A DNA stretch of 32,417 nucleotides, from positions 1 to 32,417 of the forward strand of contig VGNE01000043.1 in NCBI GenBank assembly GCA_016866215.1, written 5' to 3'. Made by a program: the position numbers and the translations under genes. The stretch comes from Chloroflexota bacterium. Its GTDB lineage: Bacteria > Chloroflexota > Anaerolineae > Anaerolineales > Villigracilaceae. The notes below the pieces were generated by a model. That model was not told the origin of the DNA and did no database searches. It worked only from the letters and a program-made list of their open reading frames with translations. Shown here in pieces: positions 15,851-21,691 of the stretch (positions are counted from its first letter, which is position 1; the number at the start of each line of letters is the position of its first letter).

Positions 15851-16099
15851 ATGAACCCAAGAGTTGTAGACGTAACCCCTAACGACAATTACACACTGAC
15901 GCTGCTTTTCACCAACGGCGAGGTTGGCATATACGATTGCAAACCACTCCTAAATTTTGGTGTCTTCGTTGAACTGAACGACCTTGCATATTTCAAACGT
16001 GTTCAACCATTTAATGGGGCAATCGCATGGCCTCACGAGCAGGATATTGACCCAGATACGCTTTATCTTGACTCTGTCAAAGAAATCGCCGCTGTTTGA
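15851..16099 (+). CDS. DUF2442 protein, partner of DUF4160
   Basis: 82 residues. Family features are the N-terminal VVDVTPNDNYTLTLLFTNGE, FGVFVELNDLAYFKRV and AWPHEQDIDPDTLYLDS near the end. DUF2442 and DUF4160 genes are commonly adjacent and are regarded as a likely toxin-antitoxin-like pair; the biochemical role is unproven. The start is three bases after the end of the broken DUF4160 frame, so the pair was one operon. It is full length and shows no damage. Confidence 0.9.
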   Translation: MNPRVVDVTPNDNYTLTLLFTNGEVGIYDCKPLLNFGVFVELNDLAYFKRVQPFNGAIAWPHEQDIDPDTLYLDSVKEIAAV

Positions 16100-16108
16100 A
16101 AACTTGCC

Positions 16109-16140
16109 CATTTTCGAGCGAACACGTTGTTGATTTCGAA
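16109..16140 (+). repeat. Island repeat copy C
   Basis: CATTTTC followed by the core GAGCGAACACGTTGTTGATT (16115-16134) and TCGAA. It has the same flank as copy A. Here the core supplies a -35 hexamer for the next toxin-antitoxin operon. Confidence 0.75.
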
Positions 16141-16158
16141 GAAGATCACGGCTATAAT
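16130..16158 (+). promoter_or_regulatory. Promoter of the AbrB/VapC operon
   Basis: TTGATT (16130-16135), 17 bases, TATAAT (16153-16158): a near-consensus sigma-70 promoter. The -35 is inside the repeat core. An AAGGAG site at 16181-16186 and the ATG at 16196 follow. Confidence 0.7.
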
Positions 16159-16195
16159 TGCTTTACGAAACAGATTCGATAAGGAGAAGTAAAGC

Positions 16196-16408
16196 ATGTA
16201 TCCTGTAACTATTTCCACCAAGTATCAGGTTGTGATTCCCCGCGAAGTTCGGGAGCAGTTTGGTTTAAAACCTGGGCAAAAGGTGATGTTCATCCCCTAT
16301 AATAGTACGCTGAGGCTTGTTGTTGTTCCATCGATTGACAAAGCGCGGGGAATGTTCAAAGGACTCACCTCTGAAGGAATTCGGGAAGAGAAGGATGAGG
16401 AACGCTAA
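16196..16408 (+). CDS. vapB: AbrB-family (SpoVT/AbrB) antitoxin
   Basis: 70 residues. The N-terminal 45 residues form an AbrB swapped-hairpin domain (VTISTKYQVVIPREVRE, then FGLKPGQKVMFI), which binds operator DNA. The charged C-terminal tail (EGIREEKDEER) is expected to wrap the toxin. It is preceded by AAGGAGAAG and overlaps the toxin start by one base. Autoregulation through the promoter at 16130-16158 is expected from the family. Confidence 0.9.
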   Translation: MYPVTISTKYQVVIPREVREQFGLKPGQKVMFIPYNSTLRLVVVPSIDKARGMFKGLTSEGIREEKDEER

Positions 16409-16788
16409 TGAATGTTGTTGACTCTTCAGGCTGGATAGAATATTTTGTCAACGGCAGGAATACAGACTTCTTCAACTCTCCCATTCGTGACACGGACAAT
16501 TTACTTGTCCCAACCATTTGCCTGTATGAAGTATTTAAGCGCATCTTATTGGAACTTGGCGAAGACGAAGCCCTGCAAGTCACTGGTATTATGTCTCTGG
16601 GTACTGTTGTTGAACTAAATCGTGACATCGCCATCCACGCGGCAAATATTTCGCTAGAGTTAAAACTTGCAATGGCAGACAGCATCATCCTTGCCACTGC
16701 TCGCGCAAACAATGCCACGCTTTGGACACAGGACGAGCATTTCAAAGGATTGGAGGGTGTCAAGTATATTGAAAAGAAAGCGATGTAA
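16408..16788 (+). CDS. vapC: VapC-family PIN toxin
   Basis: 126 residues, typical VapC length. Acidic residues: D5 in NVVDSSGWIEYF, Glu in LYEVFKRIL, Asp in MADSIILATARANNATLWTQD and the second Asp of that segment. The family cleaves tRNA or rRNA; which target applies here cannot be told. It is coupled to the AbrB gene by a TAATG overlap. Island repeat D follows 16 bases after the stop. Confidence 0.92.
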   Translation: MNVVDSSGWIEYFVNGRNTDFFNSPIRDTDNLLVPTICLYEVFKRILLELGEDEALQVTGIMSLGTVVELNRDIAIHAANISLELKLAMADSIILATARANNATLWTQDEHFKGLEGVKYIEKKAM

Positions 16789-16804
16789 CCTTCTTCAACC
16801 GGCG

Positions 16805-16874
16805 CGGTGGTCGAGTAGCCCGAACGATAGTGAGGGCGTATCGAGACCCGAGCGGACACGTTGTTGATTTCGGG
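16805..16874 (+). repeat. Island repeat copy D with hairpin
   Basis: Begins CGGTGGTCGAGTAGCCC, pairs GGTC-GAGTA-GCCC with GGGCGTATCGAGACC, then has the core GAGCGGACACGTTGTTGATT. The flanks match copy B, while the inner stem differs in sequence yet stays complementary. Confidence 0.75.
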
Positions 16875-16888
16875 AAAGATTGCCAGTT

Positions 16889-17012
16889 GTTCCTTCATCA
16901 AAAAATCCTCACCCTCCAGCACTCCGTCCGTAATCACCTTCACCGACTCCGACCTCATCAGCTCATCCAACCCAAATGATTTCAACCTCGTCTGCGTCGT
17001 GCGGACGGACGG
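16889..17012 (-). pseudogene. Fragment of a capsule glycosyltransferase gene (duplicate of 18071-18194)
   Basis: About 124 bases match the 3' part of the gene at 17985-19697 at high identity with no obvious gap. On the - strand they encode TQTRLKSFGLDELMRSES and VLEGEDFLMKEQ, against TQTRLKSFGLDELVRSEA and VLEGGDFLLEEQ in the intact gene. The fragment lacks the rest of the gene on both sides: repeat D and the VapC gene lie on one side, the DUF3800 promoter region on the other. It is a relic, not a working gene. Confidence 0.8.
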
Positions 17013-17044
17013 CATGTTGTGTATAATCGGGATAAAGGTGAAAC

Positions 17045-17884
17045 ATGCGGGATAAAGAATATATCCTCTTCTGTGATGAATCAGACCGACGCGGCAAATA
17101 CTACTCCAACTTCTACGGTGGAGTCATCGTCGGCTCTTCGCAATATCAACGCATTACAAATCGTCTCAATGACAAGAAAGCAGAATTGAATCTTTATCAG
17201 GAAGTGAAATGGGAAAAAGTTACTGAACAATATCTCGCAAAATACGAAGAATTGATCCGAGTCTTTTTTGAAGAAATTGCTCGAAACAATATCCATGCCC
17301 GTATCATGTTTCGGCAAAATGCTCACCTGCCGCGCGGATTGAGCCGGGAACAGGTGGGTTGGGAATATTATTTGCTTTATTACCAATTCGTCAAACATGG
17401 TTTTGGATTGGAGTATATATCAGAGAATATCCGCCTGCGTCTATATTTTGATACTTTCCCTGATACAGCAGAAAAAAGCGAACAATTCAAGGGTTTTCTG
17501 CTTGGCTTAACCAAAACCAAAAAGTGGCAAACCATTGATATCAAAAAGGAAGATATTACCGAAGTCCATTCGCATGACCATGTTCTTTTGCAATGTCTTG
17601 ATATTGTTCTTGGCTCTATGTCTTTTCGCCTGAACGACAAGCACAAAGAAATCCCAAAAGGAACCTCACGGCGCGGCAAACGGACAATTGCAAAAGAAAA
17701 ACTCTACAAAGCCATACTTTCAGAAATTCGCAAAATCCGTCCTGGTTTCAATATTGGCGTAAGTACAAGAACCGAAACACTTGCAGATAGATGGAGGTTG
17801 CCTTACATGCACTGGGCTTTTATCCCCAGTGACGAAACTTTCGATTCGTCTTTGACAAAACCCCGTCGAAAAAAAATGAAATAA
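17045..17884 (+). CDS. DUF3800 protein
   Basis: 279 residues. The N-terminus YILFCDESDRRG carries the FxDES motif of DUF3800, a family predicted to have an RNase H-like fold with acidic metal-binding residues. Later acidic positions include YFDTFPD and the HSHDHVLLQCLDIVLGS region, which contains family-type conserved residues near the end. The tail is very basic (KPRRKKMK). DUF3800 genes are often found in mobile and defence regions; the substrate is unknown. TATAAT at 17022-17027 and an AAGGTG site precede the start. It lies between two direct copies of a capsule-gene segment. Confidence 0.8.
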   Translation: MRDKEYILFCDESDRRGKYYSNFYGGVIVGSSQYQRITNRLNDKKAELNLYQEVKWEKVTEQYLAKYEELIRVFFEEIARNNIHARIMFRQNAHLPRGLSREQVGWEYYLLYYQFVKHGFGLEYISENIRLRLYFDTFPDTAEKSEQFKGFLLGLTKTKKWQTIDIKKEDITEVHSHDHVLLQCLDIVLGSMSFRLNDKHKEIPKGTSRRGKRTIAKEKLYKAILSEIRKIRPGFNIGVSTRTETLADRWRLPYMHWAFIPSDETFDSSLTKPRRKKMK

Positions 17885-17946
17885 AAAACCCCGCCTGACC
17901 TACATAAGCATCTGACGCATAACGTCAGACTTCGGTCAGACAGGGG
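17883..17946 (-). terminator. Branched terminator after the capsule gene
   Basis: Outer stem CCCC..CTGACC (17889-17900) with GGTCAG..GGGG (17934-17946). An inner hairpin TCTGACG/CGTCAGA lies within it. On the - strand the stem is followed by TTTTTT, so it terminates the capsule gene; it may also slow transcription from the DUF3800 gene. Confidence 0.75.
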
Positions 17947-17984
17947 AACTATATACTATATTATACATACGTTACATAACGCTG

Positions 17985-19697
17985 TCAAATAGGATTTTCT
18001 TTTTCAAAGTTTAAGGTATCCTCATCACTTGCGGCTTCCCAGGCGGCAAATTCGCGCGATAGTTCATCTTGTTCTTCAAGCAAAAAATCCCCACCCTCCA
18101 ACACCCCCTCCAATATCACCTTCATCGCCTCCGACCTCACCAACTCATCCAACCCAAACGACTTCAACCTCGTCTGTGTTGCGCGGACGGACGGTTCAAG
18201 AAACTCTCCAAACGGCAGGGAGGTTCTGAACAATTGGTAATACAAGAACCTGCGTGCATTGCGTTTGAACTCAAGTGGGACATCAATCGTTTCAGCATCC
18301 AAAAATTCTTTCATCTTTCTTCTTGCTTCCTCAATCGTCTGCGGAAAAAACACGGTGGGATATTGCGTAAATCTAGCTTTACCCGCGCACAGCACCGCCG
18401 CGCCCATGATCGCAGCCTCCAGACCAATGGTCGAGTTGTAGACCATCACGAACTTCGACTTCAAGATCAACTCATACGAACTGAGCGTTTCCTTCGGCGA
18501 CACGAAAATCACATTGGGCAAGTCCGTTGCGCGGCACGCTTCGACCCAGCCAGCCACCGTCTCGCGGCTGGCTTTACGCACGCGGGTTTCATCAGGGTGC
18601 GCGCGGATTACGAACAAGGTCTCAGGATGCGCGCGAATTTCTTCCAACACCAAATCCAGCCAATCGAACATATCTTCAAAGACCGTGTTGGCGTGCGGCT
18701 GGCTGGTATCGAAGATGACGTTGGTAAACACAGGCACGATCTGTTTGAATCCCGCAGCCTTCTTCAAAAACGACTCGTCAAGTCCCCTCATGTCCGCCCA
18801 AAACTTGATGCCCGCCATCGTGAAATCACCTTGAAAGCGCTTCGCAAGATACGCGTCCAGTTTTGCATTTTGTTCATCGTTCATTTCAAAATCATCAGGG
18901 ATGTGAATCGGGTAGGCTGTCGCTTCACCTTCGGTGAAGTACGCCGTCGCGGGCTGTAAGCCTACCTCATGCGTGATCACATGAATGCCGCGCTTGTGCG
19001 CCACGTAACGCGCAGTCGCTTCGGGGAAGAACTGTCCATTGAAAACAAGAACAGCCCGAGGCTGAGTCTGCTCGAGCAGTGCGTCAAATTTCTGCGCCAC
19101 ATTCCACGCCGATAAAATATATTCGCGAAAAAGATAACGCGTCGATTCATCATCATTCAGATGGTGGACTCTCAGAACCCATCTCAGCCCAGGCAGGCAT
19201 AACGCCCCAAGCGGAATCCCCTCCCAAACAAATCGCATCATCTCCTCGACGGTGAGGCTGGCTACTGCTGCGGCAAGTTTTTCATCCCGCTGATAGTTAA
19301 ACCACTGCACTTGAGTTCGTAGGTCGGATTGCCAATCCGACTTACCTGGCACACCTGTATACAATGTCTTTGATTGAACCACACACGATTTACACGGCGG
19401 CTCTTTCTGTACATGATCGCGATTCGTCCCCAGCACGCAATGGCTCATACCAGAGTCACATGCAAAGTAAACGACGGGAATTCCCTGCAAGCGGAACGCC
19501 CACGACACCAGCAAATGGAATCCGCTGTTCCATGAAAGGTCATCAATGCCCGTGGATGCTTTGAAGAAGAGGACGGGTGTGCCAGATGGAGTGGGCGAGC
19601 TACGAGTTACAAGTTGCGCCATGCGCGCGATCTTGAGATTATTGAGCCTGCGGACAAGTCCGCGTTTGATGCATTGGGTGAGGAATTCTTTTATCAT
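17985..19697 (-). CDS. Capsule polysaccharide-type glycosyltransferase (KpsS/KpsC-like, GT-B)
   Basis: 570 residues, no signal peptide. Recognisable are the N-terminal Rossmann-like half (LLVSWAFRLQGIPVVYFACD) and, in the C-terminal half, FVIRAHPDE, VIFVSPKETLSSYELI, then KSKFVMVYNSTIGLEAAIMG. The last is the signature of capsule-synthesis/UDP-GlcNAc epimerase-like GT-B enzymes. It probably adds sugar to a surface polymer in the cytoplasm. An insert KSDWQSDLRT (about residues 119-128) is encoded by a palindromic repeat. The start has no clear ribosome site and sits five bases from another repeat. A fragment of its 3' end is duplicated at 16889-17012. Confidence 0.8.
   Translation of the reverse strand: MIKEFLTQCIKRGLVRRLNNLKIARMAQLVTRSSPTPSGTPVLFFKASTGIDDLSWNSGFHLLVSWAFRLQGIPVVYFACDSGMSHCVLGTNRDHVQKEPPCKSCVVQSKTLYTGVPGKSDWQSDLRTQVQWFNYQRDEKLAAAVASLTVEEMMRFVWEGIPLGALCLPGLRWVLRVHHLNDDESTRYLFREYILSAWNVAQKFDALLEQTQPRAVLVFNGQFFPEATARYVAHKRGIHVITHEVGLQPATAYFTEGEATAYPIHIPDDFEMNDEQNAKLDAYLAKRFQGDFTMAGIKFWADMRGLDESFLKKAAGFKQIVPVFTNVIFDTSQPHANTVFEDMFDWLDLVLEEIRAHPETLFVIRAHPDETRVRKASRETVAGWVEACRATDLPNVIFVSPKETLSSYELILKSKFVMVYNSTIGLEAAIMGAAVLCAGKARFTQYPTVFFPQTIEEARRKMKEFLDAETIDVPLEFKRNARRFLYYQLFRTSLPFGEFLEPSVRATQTRLKSFGLDELVRSEAMKVILEGVLEGGDFLLEEQDELSREFAAWEAASDEDTLNFEKENPI
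19319..19345. repeat. REP-like palindrome inside a coding region
   Basis: GTCGGATTG-C-CAATCCGAC (19323-19341) is a perfect palindrome, flanked by GTAG and TTAC. It lies in frame in the capsule gene and encodes roughly GKSDWQSDLR. This is an intergenic-type repeat in a coding position. Confidence 0.7.
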
Positions 19698-19702
19698 AAA
19701 TT

Positions 19703-19749
19703 GTAGGGGAAACGTTCTGTCGCCCTGGGCGGGGTGACCCCGCCCCTAC
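19703..19749. repeat. Palindromic intergenic element
   Basis: On the - strand it runs from GTAGGGGCGGGG to CCCCTAC, with an inner perfect palindrome GGGCGGGGT-G-ACCCCGCCC at 19727-19745. It fills the gap between the sulfotransferase and capsule genes, and the sulfotransferase TAG stop (19746-19748) lies inside it. Confidence 0.65.
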
Positions 19750-20600
19750 CAATCATTATTCTTTTCATATCCAAGCCTTACTAGTAAATCCTCTGCCACA
19801 TCTTTGAATAATTTCTTATGCCCCTCGGTGAAATGTTCCTTCCACCCGCCTGTCTTTCCTGAGCGGAAGGTGTGACTCTTCTTCGGCTGGATCGCATCCA
19901 CTAAAACGGACAATGCCTTCTCGCGCGGAGTCGGGATTTTGTAGCCAGTCTTCTCCACTTCATTGAGCATAGCGTTCAATGTGACGTCGCGATTGTTGAT
20001 CAAATCCTCAAAGCGCAGACACATCACATTCCTTTGTTCGAGCCATTGAAACACGCCTTCATACCTCTGCTTCACGCTGACCATTTTCAATCCGTCCTGG
20101 TCAATGCCAGTGATGGCGACATTCAATCTCGCGCTGAAATCGGGCAGGGACTTGTAGTAAGCGTGCATCCCATGTTCTTCGTGCATGTCGGTCGCGAAGA
20201 AGACCTGCGAGACGAGCATATCTCTCGGGTCGCGATAAATGAAATAGTTGACGCGCCCAGCCTCGGTTAAGAAAGAGACGTTCTCTTTTGTCGCTTCCAA
20301 ATAACCCCAACCGATCACACCATCATGCACAGCATGCAAATTTGCCAAAATACCGTCCGTCGTCCGTCGTCCACCGTCTTTTTTGATCGTCCGAATCGGC
20401 TCCGCATCCACATAGCGATAGGGCATGATCTGCGTAAAGCCGCTGAGGATTTGCAACAGCAAATGCGAGCCGCTCTTTGGCTTGGAGTTGCCAAAGATGG
20501 GCGGCGCGTCATTGAAGGAAAGGCGCTTCCATCGCAGGATGGCTTGCGCGGTTTTTCCGTAGGGGCGGAACGCGCGGCGGATACTTTGCTTCAACCTCAT
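19746..20600 (-). CDS. PAPS-dependent sulfotransferase
   Basis: 284 residues from the ATG at 20600; a longer frame to 20669 runs through octamer repeats and is rejected. The 5'-phosphosulfate loop is SKPKSGSHLLLQ (39-50), the 3'-phosphate site YRDPRDMLVSQ, and the C-terminal RSGKTGGWKEHFT matches the RxGxxGxWK motif of cytosolic-type sulfotransferases. It transfers sulfate from PAPS to a hydroxyl or amine, here probably on a sugar of the surface polymer. The insert DGGRRTTDG (about residues 75-83) is encoded by a tandem 7-base repeat (20353-20378). Confidence 0.9.
   Translation of the reverse strand: MRLKQSIRRAFRPYGKTAQAILRWKRLSFNDAPPIFGNSKPKSGSHLLLQILSGFTQIMPYRYVDAEPIRTIKKDGGRRTTDGILANLHAVHDGVIGWGYLEATKENVSFLTEAGRVNYFIYRDPRDMLVSQVFFATDMHEEHGMHAYYKSLPDFSARLNVAITGIDQDGLKMVSVKQRYEGVFQWLEQRNVMCLRFEDLINNRDVTLNAMLNEVEKTGYKIPTPREKALSVLVDAIQPKKSHTFRSGKTGGWKEHFTEGHKKLFKDVAEDLLVRLGYEKNNDW
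20353..20378. repeat. Tandem GTCCGTC repeat inside the sulfotransferase gene
   Basis: GTCCGTC GTCCGTC GTCCACC GTC in tandem, in frame, encoding GGRRTTDG on the - strand. It is unlike the surrounding coding sequence and adds residues between the 5' and 3' PAPS-binding segments. Confidence 0.55.
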
Positions 20601-20621
20601 CAAAACACCATTAAGAATTAC

Positions 20622-20677
20622 GCAGACAAGTAAATGCGTAAACAAGTGGACATGTACACAACGGAACACGTAACACG
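20622..20677. repeat. Octamer repeat array, single orientation
   Basis: Seven head-to-tail octamers: GCAGACAA, GTAAATGC, GTAAACAA, GTGGACAT, GTACACAA, CGGAACAC, GTAACACG. It fills the gap between the sulfotransferase start and the NeuB stop and shares the GTANACAN code with 7580-7704 and 22921-23003. Confidence 0.7.
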
Positions 20678-20683
20678 CAACAA

Positions 20684-21568
20684 CTATTCCCCGCCATTCA
20701 CACGGCGCAATTTCTTCAATGATGACTGCTCACTCGGGTAAACCTTCTTCACGCCATCACCGAGCGCAGCCTCAGTCACACGGAGATATTTGACCAGTGT
20801 CTCGAACCCCCACGGTTCCACCGACGCAGCCTGGTCACTGCCCCACATGGCGCGATCCAAAGTGATATGACGCTCAATGGACGAAGCGCCGAGCGCAATA
20901 GCAACCGCTGAAGGCACAAGCCCAACTTCGTGACCGGAATAACCGATCGGGTTGTTGGGAAATTCCTTGCGAAGCGTTTCGATCATTTTGAGATTCAATT
21001 CTTCAGGCTCGCAGGGATAGGTGCTGGTGCAGTGCATGATGACGAGATTATCCCCGCCAACAGTATTCACGCCTTTATGGATTTGCTCCATGGTGGACAT
21101 GCCCGTTGAAATGATGACAGGTTTGCCCGTCTTGCGAACATGTTTCAACAAGTTACGGTCGGTAAGCGAAGCCGAAGGGACTTTATAGGCAGGCGTATCA
21201 AACTTCTCCATGAAATCAACCGAAGGCTCGTCCCACACGGAAACCATCCAGTCAATTTTCTTTTCCTTGCAATAGTGGTCTATCTCTCGATACTGTTCTT
21301 CGTTGAATTCAACTTTATAACGATAATCCAAATACGTGATGTAACCCCACGGCGTCTCACGCATTTGCTTCTGTTGCTCGAGCGGCGTGGACACTTCCGG
21401 GGTGCGTTTTTGGAATTTCACTGCATCCGCGCCTGCATGTACCGCCGCATCAATAATTTTCTTGGCAATATCCAAATCACCATTGTGATTGATACCCACC
21501 TCTGCAATTATATAAGCAGGATGCCCATCACCTATCATTCTATTTCCAAATTTAATTTCACGAGCCAT
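20684..21568 (-). CDS. neuB: NeuB-type nonulosonate (sialic/legionaminic/pseudaminic acid) synthase, no SAF domain
   Basis: 294 residues. The TIM-barrel signatures are present: AEVGINHNGDLDIAKKIIDA, ADAVKFQKR, YKVPSASLTD, ISTGMSTMEQI, IMHCTSTYPC, GYSGHEVGL and SSIERHITLD. It condenses phosphoenolpyruvate with an N-acyl hexosamine. Family members are usually near 340-350 residues with a C-terminal SAF (antifreeze-like) domain. This one stops at SLKKLRRVNGGE, just at the linker where that domain should begin. TTAAGGAG precedes the start. The gene follows the NeuA gene in the same direction, 123 bases apart. Confidence 0.9.
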   Translation of the reverse strand: MAREIKFGNRMIGDGHPAYIIAEVGINHNGDLDIAKKIIDAAVHAGADAVKFQKRTPEVSTPLEQQKQMRETPWGYITYLDYRYKVEFNEEQYREIDHYCKEKKIDWMVSVWDEPSVDFMEKFDTPAYKVPSASLTDRNLLKHVRKTGKPVIISTGMSTMEQIHKGVNTVGGDNLVIMHCTSTYPCEPEELNLKMIETLRKEFPNNPIGYSGHEVGLVPSAVAIALGASSIERHITLDRAMWGSDQAASVEPWGFETLVKYLRVTEAALGDGVKKVYPSEQSSLKKLRRVNGGE

Positions 21569-21594
21569 GTTGTCTCCTTAAGTAATTCATACTT

Positions 21595-21686
21595 TTCGTC
21601 CTGAGCAGAGCGAAGCGTAGTCGAAGGGCATTTTACAAGTGCGCTTCGACTGCGATGCAAAAACCGCATCTCCGCTCAGTGCGAAG
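21595..21686. repeat. Paired REP-like elements
   Basis: Two related elements: 21595-21630 (TTCGTCCTGAGCAGAGCGAA and GTAGTCGAAGGGC) and 21639-21686 (GCGCTTCGACTGCGATGC, spacer, GCATC and CCGCTCAGTGCGAAG). Both use the CTTCGACT/GCTCAG words seen in palindromic repeats of many bacterial genomes. They fill the NeuA-NeuB gap. Confidence 0.55.
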
Positions 21687-21691
21687 TGATT

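Noticed and set aside
14746-16874. Integron attC sites between the toxin-antitoxin modules
   Set aside because: The cores lack the RYYYAAC and GTTRRRY consensus boxes (GTTGATT fails) and no integrase is present in the window.
16365-17015. 216-codon - strand frame over the VapC gene
   Set aside because: Only its first about 45 codons match a real protein (the capsule fragment); the rest is antisense of the AbrB/VapC genes.
18069-18959. 296-codon + strand frame inside the capsule gene
   Set aside because: Antisense shadow rich in Arg and His, with no recognisable domain.
20601-20669. N-terminal extension of the sulfotransferase
   Set aside because: The extra 23 residues come from the octamer array; the ATG at 20600 fits the family length better.
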